Assembly: GCA_028554795.2 (NCBI GenBank)
Contig: CM068830.1
Span: forward strand, 108,327,214 to 108,391,213
Source: Sinohyriopsis cumingii
Taxonomy: Eukaryota > Mollusca > Bivalvia > Unionida > Unionidae
Direction: 5' to 3'
Length of the DNA: 64,000 bases
Part shown: in pieces, positions 1 to 8,964 of the stretch
Position numbering within the stretch: position 1 is the first letter of the stretch
Layout: the number at the start of each line of letters is the position of its first letter
Position numbers and translations under genes: made by a program
Notes under the pieces: model-generated
What the model was told of the DNA's origin: nothing
Database searches by the model: none
The model's input: only the letters and a program-made list of their open reading frames with translations

Positions 1-99
1 CTTTGGAAAATTCCACTATCTTTTTATAGCCTCAGCTTGAGTGACGTTCCTGTTTATGAATTCTAGTATATATGTATAGCTACAAAATGTGGAAATCCC

Positions 100-165
100 C
101 AAGTCGATATTTATAGTCTCAAAATTTTCAGCGTCAGTGACGTCACTGTACTGAACACTAGGGGA
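100..165 (-). promoter_or_regulatory. CRE-like palindrome and TATA-like motif in the left arm
   Basis: The left arm carries GTGACGTCAC (a perfect CRE core, TGACGTCA) near 139-148. On the minus strand this is followed by a TATAAATA motif and a GGGGATTTCC (NF-kB-like) sequence. The same cluster occurs on the plus strand in the right arm at 7465-7655. Its direction points out of the inverted repeat. Function is inferred from motifs only. Confidence 0.4.
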
Positions 166-278
166 TAAACGGCAACAGTGTTGCAAGTGGCTGACCTGAA
201 TACGCGCTACTGTAGATAGGTAGGTAGAGTGTATCTGATAGGGATAAAGTGAGTTTTATAGGGAAAAACAGAGACCAA

Positions 279-340
279 TACACACACACAACATACGCGC
301 ACAGACATACGCACACATACACACATACACACACACAGAG
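279..340. repeat. CA-rich microsatellite in the left arm
   Basis: An imperfect run of CA with CGCA and TACA interruptions. The matching run in the right arm (7255-7335) is longer, which is the main length difference between the two arms. Confidence 0.9.
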
Positions 341-354
341 GGAAGAGGAAAAAA

Positions 355-515
355 CAAACCCCAAATATACTATCAACACAGAAGGGAGATAATACAAACC
401 CCAAATATACTATCAACACAGAAGGGAGATGATACAAACCCCAAATAAACTATCCACACAAACGTACGCGAACTCATACAAACCCCAAATATACTATCAA
501 CACAGAGTGAAGAAG
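355..515. repeat. 40-bp minisatellite, about 4 units, left arm
   Basis: Units begin with CAAACCCCAAATATACTATC at 355, 395, 435 and 479. The third unit differs and carries an insertion of a few bases. The mirror copy is at about 7085-7250. Confidence 0.9.
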
Positions 516-939
516 AAAAAGTTTTTTGAAAGCACCTAAGCCCTCACCTGCAATGACCTACTCTGCCAAACACCTACACCCCCCACTCCCAACACTACAA
601 AACCCATTTAACCCGTTATTTTATGGCATCAGTGTGTGATTTAGGAAACATCAAGACACAAAATGATGGATGAATAGACTGACTATTGTTTACGGACTTG
701 CATGCCTAAAGAGCGTGCTTGAAGGAAAACATCCTTCCATTTCAATTCTAACTAAAACGTGATCCAGAGGGATAGAGAGAGGTGAAAGAGCACAATTTCA
801 TAAAGTGTGAGTAAAAACAAAACACGCCATCCTTATTATACAATGTCAAGACCAAGAGACACTTACGTTTTCTTTCTGGTCTATTCTCTTTTAGAAGGTA
901 GTATGAAATTTCACATCAGGGCCAACGCATCGGCTCACA

Positions 940-1500
940 TTGTCAATTTTTCCATTTCCATGTCTTTACTGGCACAAGTTCTTCATCAACTTCAATTTCT
1001 TCTTCTTCTGAATCCCTCTTCTCTGTTTCGTCTTGTTTCTGTTTCTTCTCTTTTCTCGTAGGGCACTCTGAATTCCAGTGTCCTTTCTCCTGACAACGAT
1101 ATTAGGTATCTTGACTTTTGTCTCTCTTTCTTAGACGAAGCAGGTATTCTGGAGACAAATACACATTTACCTTTGCAGATATAGCAAACTTCATTAGCAC
1201 ACACTTTCGTATGACTCTCATCAAATCAACGACCAAAAGAATAAGTTTTGTTGCCACTTTCGCATGTGAATTATGCTTTCGTATGACTTTTAGCAAATAT
1301 TTGACCAACAGGTCGATCTGTGCTGACTCTTCCATCTTCTTGATCGTTTGAGAGTGGAATGAATACTCTGACGCTAAGACACTCTCCTTATATACAGGGA
1401 CCTGCTGCGTATGAAACCTAGTCAAATGTAATTTTGCAATAAGATGAAACGATTTCATTGAGGAAGTAAAAAGCAATGATGTACCGTATCGCCTCACACA
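940..1500 (-). pseudogene. Zinc-knuckle-like coding relic, left-arm copy
   Basis: Minus-strand mirror of the relic at 6204-6660. It shows a basic, lysine/arginine-rich stretch, a CCHC-knuckle-like segment (CQEKGHWNSEC) and a strongly acidic tail with a run of Glu. A TATATAAGGAGAG motif precedes the first ATG. The type of protein (gag-like or nucleic-acid-binding virion protein) cannot be decided. It is a broken fossil. Confidence 0.5.
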
Positions 1501-1929
1501 AAACCTGAAGTGTTAGCTCAGTTCCGTGTCAGCGATTTCGAAGACGACATAACTGAGCTTTCATCAATGCTCTCCATTTATACCACAAAACCACGAGTCC
1601 TGATTCACGCCAAAAGAAATTTCGTTCGGTCCATAAAAAATAGTATCACATCTGAGAAACGCAAAAACGAACTTCCAGAAAACTGAGAACGACGGCTTAC
1701 ACCTACAACGTGAAATGTATGAGTTCAAGTAGTGCGTAAAACTTAGTCAAATTAATTTTTTATAGTCAAGACGAAACGATCACTTTTCGAAGAAGAAAGC
1801 AGACACCAAGCGACAATGGCGATCCGTGTCACACAACACTTTTCAAAATGTATATGATCAGAGGTTTGTTCTAGCGATCTGCACTGAAAACCTGACTTTT
1901 AGCATTCTCACATTTTCTATCTCTTCTGG

Positions 1930-2245
1930 CTTCGGTATCAGACCTGAAAGAAGAGCTCTTCAAGAAGGAATTCAAGAAGGAGAAAGAAGAATGGATGGAG
2001 AAGTACAGACTTCATAAACAGCAGAGAGAGCAGCAACAGCAGCAGCATGAACCTGACAGAGGCTTTGTCAACAGTTGTATCGACACCAAAGAGTTCTTCT
2101 TCTCTTTTCCGAAGAAGCAGACCTTATCCTGTGAGAAAGCCTGTCGTCAGAGGAGGTCGCCATCTTATAACCTAAGCGACCGCCATAGCTTCAAGTTCCC
2201 AAAAAAATATTCAGGGCTACTCCATACTCTCGAAAAGAAATAACA
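1930..2245 (+). pseudogene. Charged coiled-coil gene relic of element copy 1
   Basis: Plus-strand coding-like stretch with a Lys/Glu-rich helix (KEELFKKEFKKEKEEWMEKY), then a Gln run, then a basic segment of the form RRSRPYPVRKPVVRGGR. The same layout, charged helix and then a basic Pro/Gly/Arg patch, is found in copy 2 at 14851-15195. The product is unrecognised; the basic tail would suit a nucleic-acid-binding virion or core protein, which is inference. Broken fossil. Confidence 0.45.
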
Positions 2246-2733
2246 TTCCATTGCCTATGATATGTTAGTCAGTTAGAAGAAAAAATACAGAAGTGAGTCT
2301 ATCAGTACATGGTTTCTTTATCTTGGTTAGAAAGTGCGACTCTAAGTCTTTCGTTTCCGTCACTTATCAAAATTTTAAAAATAGTAATGTTCTGTAAAAA
2401 AGTGAGTGAGTGTTTCTTATAGGTTTGTGTGTTTTTTTGTTGGTGATAATATGGATAATGTAAGTTCGGGTACAACGAAATTAAAAGAATTAGGCCCAGA
2501 ACTCGGTGTGGAGGGAAGAAATATACGCAACAGTAGCGGGAGCAAGAAATGTAGACCTAGCCAGTTAGCACTCCACCCACCTCGAGAACACAAATAACAT
2601 CTAGTCAACATCCGACTATACCTAACAAACAACCTGCCCCGGAAAGAGTGGTGGCAAAACAAAGGGCCAATTATGTTAGACAAACGGTATGGCAAACTCA
2701 AATGTAATTATCGGAGGCACTACGTTCTTTTCT

Positions 2734-2982
2734 GGGGCCCCGAGTGGCCGAGTGGTCTAAAGCGCTCTCCGTTACGGATCACTGTCATCTCACCTTTGTC
2801 TGCGTGGGTTCGAGTCTCGGATTCGGCTAATGTGGGTATGTGAGAAAGCTTGCCAGTAGCTTCTCGTGGGTCGGTGGTTCTTTCCGGGTTTTTTTCCGGG
2901 TTCTTCCTCCACCATTAATACTGGCCACCATGTATAGCCTATCGCGTGCTGAAAAATGGCGTTAAACCCTACAACAACAACA
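2734..2982 (+). mobile_element. tRNA-derived SINE with a 12-bp target duplication
   Basis: The head carries Pol III promoter boxes: an A-box-like GGCCGAGTGGTCTAAAGCGC (tRNA-Leu-like) and a B-box-like GGTTCGAGTCTCGG. A body of about 150 bp follows, and the 3' end reads GGCGTTAAACCC and then an ACA/ACAAC tail. The insertion is flanked by a perfect direct repeat ACGTTCTTTTCT at 2722-2733 and 2983-2994. A more diverged relative lies at about 49612-49853. The SINE sits in the unique spacer between the palindrome arms, within copy 1 of the virus-like element, so it is younger than that element. Confidence 0.92.
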
Positions 2983-2994
2983 ACGTTCTTTTCT

Positions 2995-3490
2995 CACTCC
3001 GATACTACAGGCAATCTCAGCTGAAAGAACAACCACAGCAACAATAACAGCGACAGACACCATAACAGCGGATTTGAAACTGTCTACCTCAACTAAAGAA
3101 TTAGTATCAGAACCAGAAGAGGAAATTGAGGCGATTGAGGAGGAGGAGGAGGGGGAACGCTGACACTCGTTGAGAAGTACACCGAAATGAGACTAGATCA
3201 AGCATTGTATGACGTCAACAAAGCAGGGTAGTTTATTAGAGCCATACAATACGTTGCCTACAAATCTCTAGACACCTTTAAATCAAGACCTTCTCAATGG
3301 GGATTAGGGTCAGAGTTCTTCCCCAATTCTACAGACAAACCTACACTGGATACCCCCTCAGTCAACTGGTAGAAGCCGCTGCTTACATTGCCGCCCATCA
3401 TGGCTACGCATTTCCTGATATCAAGAATCATGAGACTAGGAGTGCGGGAAAGAACGTGAAAGCAAAAGAGAGACGTGTTACCTTCTAACA
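2995..3490 (+). pseudogene. Coding relics with a Thr-rich/acidic region and an unknown protein
   Basis: A stretch of coding-like sequence first gives a Ser/Thr-rich part ending in an acidic run (EPEEEIEAIEEEEEGE, about 3105-3165). A further part follows (about 3175-3490), with protein-like segments such as LVEKYTEMRLDQALYDVNK and YPLSQLVEAAAYIAAHHGYA. Neither resembles a family I can name. A similar Ser/Thr-rich to acidic transition occurs in copy 2 at about 13640-13900. Broken fossil, family uncertain. Confidence 0.35.
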
Positions 3491-3498
3491 GAAAAAAA

Positions 3499-3514
3499 CA
3501 GCCTTTTTTAGGGC
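3499..3514 (+). terminator. Histone-type 3' stem-loop look-alike
   Basis: A 16-nt hairpin, AGCCTTTTTTAGGGCT, with a 6-bp stem (one G-U pair) and a TTTT loop. It begins 10 bp after the TAA ending a reading frame at 3488, and CCAAAAGA follows it. The layout is that of metazoan histone mRNA 3' ends (6-bp stem, 4-nt U-rich loop, purine-rich downstream element). The terminal pair is A-T instead of G-C, which preserves pairing. Its role is inferred. Confidence 0.35.
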
Positions 3515-3925
3515 TCCAAAAGATTGTTTTTTATTAACTAGGGAACCATATTTGGCTTGGTATCCCTCCTTGACTAAACTATTCTCGAAACAAACTTGAC
3601 CCATTGGAACACCGCAACAAACTTAACTTTTTAAACGTAACAGTGACCAAACTGGTATATGTCGCTTAGACATAATAATTTAAATAAGATCAGTATGGCT
3701 ATTTTTATGTACACTAAGTACTAATATTAGATAGATATGTTAGGAAGTAGGAAATTTAACAGAATCGTTAGATTTGAACTAATTGCACAAGTGGTTAACA
3801 CATTATTGGTACTTTTTACTGTCCATTAGCAAAAACGGGACTTGATTTGAAATAAGTACGGGCTAGCGTTTTGTTGAGTACTTATCACCCATGGCTGTCT
3901 TGCTGAGCACCTTTTCCCTCCTTTA

Positions 3926-4096
3926 CCACGCTCGGACAGAAAAATGAGTGTGTGGTGAGACTATTCCCACTCATGTTTAAAGCCTTTCAGTCAGGTTGTT
4001 AAAGACTAGTTAGTCCTACACCTGAGTGGCTAAATTTAAAAGTAGTCTGTGAGTACATAAAAGCCTGGGGGATGAGGCTCTCTTTCCTTCCCCAGG
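3926..4096 (+). promoter_or_regulatory. Promoter-like block A, shared with copy 2
   Basis: It begins with GCTCGGAC, has an ACTATTCCCACTCAT segment, then GTACATAAAAGC (TATA-like), GGATGAGG and a pyrimidine-rich CTCTTTCCTTCCCC about 26 bp after the TATA-like motif. The same order and spacing occur at 12966-13250. The pyrimidine tract resembles a TCT/TOP-type initiator. Conservation between the two copies makes this better supported than a lone motif hit. Confidence 0.5.
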
Positions 4097-5713
4097 AGTA
4101 TTTAAAAATCACGTGGTGCGTTATTAAACCAGTGATATATGCTCCATTAGAGCGAAAATCACTTTAATTCAAGTAAGCAAGCAAGCAAGTTCGGGTACCG
4201 TCTCTAGCACTCTTGATGACACCAACTGTCTGGGTTATTTTCTTTCTTCCAAGCCCCTATGTTCCACTTTTGTTTGTGATAATAACTTGTGATACTTCAC
4301 ATTTTCTAAAGTGGAAATCTTTACAAGCCGTACAAAATACAAAACTTATATGACTTTGGCTTTTGACACTTGCACAGACTCTTCACTTTATAAGTGTCAC
4401 GAGAAAATTGTATATCCAATTTTTACCATTTTCAAAAACACGCACACACTTGCAGCTTGACCAGAAATATGTACATCTTGTTTTGTGGATAAGTCACAGA
4501 CAAGTCCAAGCATATATAGGTGGTTATGAACGTTAGGAATATCCCCTCCTTTTTTCAGAAATATCAAAGCTTGTATGTGCATTTTCCCTTTTCCACTCTA
4601 TATTAGTGCTTAGATTTGTTCCAAAAAAAGAAAAAAGAAACGAAACAATTTTGAAGAAAAAAACAACTGAATTTTGAATTCAGGTTTCTCTCTGTTTATA
4701 ATTTTTTTTCAAGTTGATGGTTCATGACAGAATACATTCGCCTACCTTTCCAAAGTGAGAGACATTTCTTCACTTGTCACGGCCTTTGTTAAATTCGGTT
4801 TCATTGGTTAGTTATCGTTAATCTTTAATTTTTTGATGCATTTCTTTTTGATAGAAGATTTAAGGCTTTCTATTGTTGTAACGGTATTTATGTTGTTTAG
4901 TCTGTTGATGAAATTATCTATAGCAAAGTGCTTAAGATTTTTTCAGGTTTTTTATTATTTCAAGCCCTACAAAAGGAGACCAAGTTTGTTTTGAAAGAGG
5001 ATTGAAACTCTAAATTACACGGGCGTAAAGGAAAACATCGTTATGTTCATTCTAATCATGCTTGCCGTATCTCTTTGTGTTTTGGAGGTCATATTTCTTC
5101 TTAAGTAAATACACGCATCAATAGACAGACAGATTGGGTCATCATCCTTGAGTTTCACTGTACTTTCGGTTCTTTACTTCATCCAAACCCCAAATTTATT
5201 AGTTAGTACTGTAACACGTCTGTTCTGACTCTACCGATGTGAGTGTGAGTGTTTATGTTAAAATGTTTAAGTGAGATATAAAAGAATGGTCAGCTTGAAA
5301 ACGCGAACCAATACTGTGACGCTCAGTATTTTGATGTGGTAAGAAGAAATGGTACAACACACACAAAGAGGGCTTGTAAGTTCACATTTCAGTCTGTCTG
5401 CACTGTAATGGTAACAACGCAAGAACATAGGGATTATTATGCCACACAGTCCTAGAACAAAACAATGCATCACCCGTTGTAAGCCATTTCATTGGCTATA
5501 CTTATTTTCTTACCGCGTTCACTTCGAATTGACTTGAGTAGCTATTCACACAGTGACGAGAATGGCCATGTTTTACTGGGTCTATCCTATAGGCGATTTA
5601 CATAAAAAAATATTTTAAAAAATTAAACTAATGCACGAACAATGGTTCCATGGGCGATCCCATGGAAATTGTGTCCGTCTTATTGCAAAATACATCAACA
5701 TTTAATTTAACCG
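4097..5713. other. Spacer of the inverted repeat; no gene recognised
   Basis: AT-rich DNA with only short frames and no recognisable domain. It contains a short perfect palindrome, TTCCATGGG-CGAT-CCCATGGAA, at 5646-5667, just inside the inner edge of the right arm, and a GCAA tetranucleotide run near 4170-4190. Confidence 0.6.
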
Positions 5714-5799
5714 TGCAGATAGCTAGAACAAACCTCTGATCATATACATTTTGAAAAGTGTTGTGTGACACGGATCGCCATTGTCGCTTGGTGTCTGCT

Positions 5800-6260
5800 T
5801 TCTTCTTCGAAAAGAGATCGTTTCGTCTTGACTATAAAAATTTAATTTGACTAAGTTTTACGCACTACTTGAACTCATACATTTCACGTTGTAGGTGTAA
5901 GCCGTCGTTCTCAGTTTTCTGGAAGTTCGTTTTTGCGTTTCTCAGATGTGATACTATTTTTTATGGACCGAACGAAATTTCTTTTGGCGTGAATCAGGAC
6001 TCGTGGTTTTGTGGTATAAATGGAGAGCATTGATGAAAGCTCAGTTATGTCGTCTTCGAAATCGCTGACACGGATCTGAGCTAACACTTCAGGTTTTGTG
6101 TGAGGCGTACGGTACATCATTGCCTTTTACTTCCTCAATGAAATCGTTTCATCTTGTTGCAAAATTACATTTGACTAGGTTTCATACGCAGCAGGTCCCT
6201 GTATATAAGGAGAGTGTCTTAGCGTCAGAGTATTCATTCCACTCTCAAACGATCAAGAAG
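5800..6260 (+). promoter_or_regulatory. Duplicated promoter-like modules upstream of the zinc-knuckle relic
   Basis: Two related modules follow one another. Each has ATCGTTTCRTCTTG, then TTTGACTARGTTT, and then a TATA motif followed by GGAGAG (TATAAATGGAGAG near 6016; TATATAAGGAGAG near 6203). The second TATA is followed about 30 bp later by an initiator-like TTCATTCC and then by an ATG at 6261. The left arm carries the mirror image. Supported by motifs only. Confidence 0.4.
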
Positions 6261-6660
6261 ATGGAAGAGTCAGCACAGATCGACCTGTTGGTCAAATATT
6301 TGCTAAAAGTCATACGAAAGCATAATTCACATGCGAAAGTGGCAACAAAACTTATTCTTTTGGTCGTTGATTTGATGAGAGTCATACGAAAGTGTGTGCT
6401 AATGAAGTTTGCTATATCTGCAAAGGTAAATGTGTATTTGTCTCCAGAATACCTGCTTCGTCTAAGAAAGAGAGACAAAAGTCAAGATACCTAATATCGT
6501 TGTCAGGAGAAAGGACACTGGAATTCAGAGTGCCCTACGAGAAAAGAGAAGAAACAGAAACAAGACGAAACAGAGAAGAGGGATTCAGAAGAAGAAGAAA
6601 TTGAAGTTGATGAAGAACTTGTGCCAGTAAAGACATGGAAATGGAAAAATTGACAATGTG
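6204..6660 (+). pseudogene. Zinc-knuckle-like coding relic, right-arm copy
   Basis: Reads from an ATG at 6261 (MEESAQIDLLVKYLLKVIRK) downstream of a TATA box. The region also shows a Cys-rich VCYICKGKC segment, a knuckle-like CQEKGHWNSEC and an acidic C-terminal part ending near VPVKTWKWKN. The mixture suggests a small nucleic-acid-binding or gag-like protein, but no family can be named. It mirrors 940-1500. Broken fossil. Confidence 0.5.
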
Positions 6661-7084
6661 AGCCGATGCGTTGGCCCTGATGTGAAATTTCATACTACCT
6701 TCTAAAAGAGAATAGACCAGAAAGAAAACGTAAGTGTCTCTTGGTCTTGACATTGTATAATAAGGATGGCGTGTTTTGTTTTTACTCACACTTTATGAAA
6801 TTGTGCTCTTTCACCTCTCTCTATCCCTCTGGATCACGTTTTAGTTAGAATTGAAATGGAAGGATGTTTTCCTTCACGCACGCTCTTTAGGCATGCAAGT
6901 CCGTAAACAATAGTCAGTCTATTCATCCATCATTTTGTGTCTTGATGTTTCCTAAATCACACACTGATGCCATAAAATAACGGGTTAAATGGGTTTTGTA
7001 GTGTTGGGAGTGGGGGGTGTAGGTGTTTGGCAGAGTTGGTCATTGCAGGTGAGGGCTTAGGTGCTTTCAAAAAACTTTTTCTTC

Positions 7085-7335
7085 TTCACTCTGTGTTGAT
7101 AGTATATTTGGGGTTTGTATGAGTTCGCGTCCGTTTGTGTGGATAGTTTATTTGGGGTTTGTATCATCTCCCTTCTGTGTTGATAGTATATTTGGGGTTT
7201 GTATTATCTCCCTTCTGTGTTGATAGTATATTTGGGGTTTGTTTTTTCCTCTTCCCTCTGTGTGTGTGTATGTGTGTATGTGTGTGTGTGTGCGTATGTC
7301 TGCGCGCGTATGTTGTGTGTGTGTGTGTGTGTGTA
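7085..7335. repeat. 40-bp minisatellite and TG microsatellite, right arm
   Basis: Mirror copy of 279-515. Units contain GATAGTATATTTGGGGTTTG; the TG run at about 7255-7335 is longer than its left-arm partner. Confidence 0.9.
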
Positions 7336-7464
7336 TTGGTCTCTGTTTTTCCCTATAAAACTCACTTTATCCCTATCAGATACACTCTACCTACCTACCT
7401 ACAGTAGCGCGTATTCAGGTCAGCCACTTGCAACACTGTTGCCATTTAACCCCTAGTGTTCAGT

Positions 7465-7655
7465 ACAGTGACGTCACTGACGCTGGAAATTTTGAGACTA
7501 TAAATATCGACTTGGGGATTTCCACATTTTGTAGCTATACATATATACTAGAATTCATAAACAGGAACGTCACTCAAGCTGAGGCTATAAAAAGATAGTG
7601 GGATTTTCCAAAGGAAAAACCCACAAGTTGGAGCTATAAATAGATAGTGGGATTT
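7465..7655 (+). promoter_or_regulatory. CRE, TATA and GGGATTTCC modules at the outer edge of the right arm
   Basis: GTGACGTCACTGACG (perfect CRE core) is followed by three related modules, each with TATAAA and then GGGATTTCC/GGGATTTTCC/GGGATTTCAT, near 7500, 7587 and 7636. GGGGATTTCC fits the NF-kB consensus GGGRNWYYCC. Repeated CRE and kB sites beside TATA boxes are typical of viral enhancers and LTR-like promoters. The third module is beyond the inverted repeat. Function is inferred. Confidence 0.4.
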
Positions 7656-8029
7656 CATAGGAATTTCAGCTGATTATAGATACATAGGTATTTATCCACG
7701 ATCGTCACAGAAGTTGATATTGTAAGCAGTTACTAATTTTATCCATTTTAGTCTAAACCATTGTAACTTAATTTTCGAGGATATGTTTATTTTCCTTTAA
7801 ATTCTGGGACAATTTCGTCATTTTAACGTTACTTTTAGTCACATACATTTTGTCGTTGAGCATTTCCTTGATTATCGCTATTTATAGCATCATTACAATT
7901 ATGCAAATTTTTGAACACCCCATCAAGATTTCAGGTCTTGGTAATGCTTTATATATAAATCTCACGCTTGTACTACTGTATGTATGTCTCTGTCTCTGTT
8001 GTGTTTGACCCTCTATCATCATTGTCCCT

Positions 8030-8358
8030 AGACAGTCCCACCATGTTCAATTCCCCTTGACGCTATACAGATCCACCATGTTCAATTTCCATATGTTCAA
8101 TTCCCCTTGTCCCTAGATAGACCCACACTTTATTCCCCCATGTTCAATTCCCTTTGAGGCTAGAGTGGCCCAGGGTTTTTTCTCCATGTTCAATTCCCCT
8201 TGAGGCTAGAGTAGCCCAAGACTATTTCCCATGTTAAATTCCCCTTGAGGCTAGAGTGGCCCACGATTTTTCTCCATGTTAATTTTCCATTGAGGCTAGA
8301 GTGGCCCAGGGGTCTCTGTAATGATAATTCCCATTGAGGCTAGGGTGGCCCCATTCAC
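8030..8358. repeat. 45-bp minisatellite, about 7 units, at the right end of copy 1
   Basis: Units carry CCATGTTCAATTCCCCTTG followed by AGGCTAGAGTGGCCCA, with spacings of 45-46 bp at 8155, 8201, 8246, 8291 and 8336. The upstream part, CCCTTGTCCCTAGATAGAC, matches CCCTTGTCCCTATATAGAC at 15479-15497 at the end of copy 2. This marks the end region of the element. Confidence 0.85.
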
Positions 8359-8964
8359 TACTTCCGGCTTCCTGACCACTTCCTCCAGTACTACCAACAA
8401 TTCTTCAACATAGTCTGAAAAAAAAACTGTTACAACAGTAATTCTGAAAATTGTCGTCCACTGCCTATATTCACACTGACAATTTACCAAAGAGAATTAA
8501 TAATTAGAAACAAGACTTAAATAGTATTCATTTTAACATACATAAAAATCATAGTATAATGAATGAATGAATGAATGATAATAATAATAATAATTTTTGT
8601 TGCGATATATGATTTTGAATATGTACTATAAAAAGAGTGTGTTAGCTATGTTTTGATTAAAATTTTTCAAGTTCGAGTTTATTTGCCTTAGATTCTCCCT
8701 TTTGTGTGTGCATGTGCAGGGCTGGGGAGAAGGGACCATAATTACTAAGGGTGGGTGGGGGTTGACTGTATTCCTAGTGATATGTACACTATTTAAATTT
8801 AACTTTAAACATAAAGCTGTTATATTACTATGCGTGCTTGCATACAAGTTTTATCAAATAGTATCATTCAGTGTAGTAAAAATTGCAGTATCTACATACC
8901 CTTGGCTACATGTCACACATCATAATAATTTGTGGCTCTCATATTCTGTCTGATCCATTTCTGT
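8359..8964. other. No gene recognised; AATG and AAT microsatellites
   Basis: AT-rich DNA. A short (AATG)n run followed by (AATA/ATA)n lies at about 8560-8596. Frames here are short and run into the adjoining tandem array. Confidence 0.6.

Larger units (their letters stand above)
1..1881. repeat. Left arm of a 7.6-kb inverted repeat
   Basis: This segment is the reverse complement of 5714-7611, and the match holds over nearly the whole length with only scattered substitutions and a length difference in the CA microsatellite. Short reading frames within the two arms translate identically over 77-84 residues. The match starts at base 1, so the arm may continue outside the window. It holds a CA microsatellite, a 40-bp minisatellite, CRE/TATA-like motifs and a decayed coding-like stretch with zinc-knuckle character. 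It belongs to virus-like element copy 1. Confidence 0.97.
5714..7611. repeat. Right arm of the 7.6-kb inverted repeat
   Basis: Reverse-complement partner of 1-1881. The inner limit is near the shared motif GATCTGCAC (left) and its complement at 5714. The outer limit is near TTTTCCAAAGG at 7611, where the left arm meets the window edge. A 3.8-kb spacer separates the arms. The arms look about 98% identical by eye, so either the duplication is recent or the arms are kept alike by gene conversion. Confidence 0.97.
1..8360. mobile_element. Virus-like (Polinton-related) element, copy 1, rearranged fossil
   Basis: The 1.9-kb arms, the 3.8-kb spacer and the terminal minisatellite region at 7975-8355 belong together, because several of their blocks recur in copy 2 at 11.1-15.7 kb. 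The shared parts are a promoter-like block (3926-4096 with 12966-13250), the motif TTTTCCTTCACG (6868 with 14804), a charged coiled-coil plus basic-tail gene (1930-2245 with 14851-15195) and the terminal region. No capsid gene is left in this copy. Coding remnants are broken in many places. The Polinton-related assignment rests on copy 2 and is inference; the left limit may lie outside the window. Confidence 0.6.

Noticed and set aside
207-437. Val/Cys-rich frames in both palindrome arms
   Set aside because: Products of the CA/TG microsatellite and the 40-bp minisatellite.
2734-2982. A functional tRNA-Leu gene
   Set aside because: The A and B boxes are present but there is no cloverleaf; the body, ACA-type tail and target duplication show a SINE.
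1-7611. The large inverted repeat as terminal repeats of a single intact Polinton
   Set aside because: The spacer is only 3.8 kb, lacks polymerase, ATPase and integrase, and the terminal region at 7975-8355 lies outside the arms.
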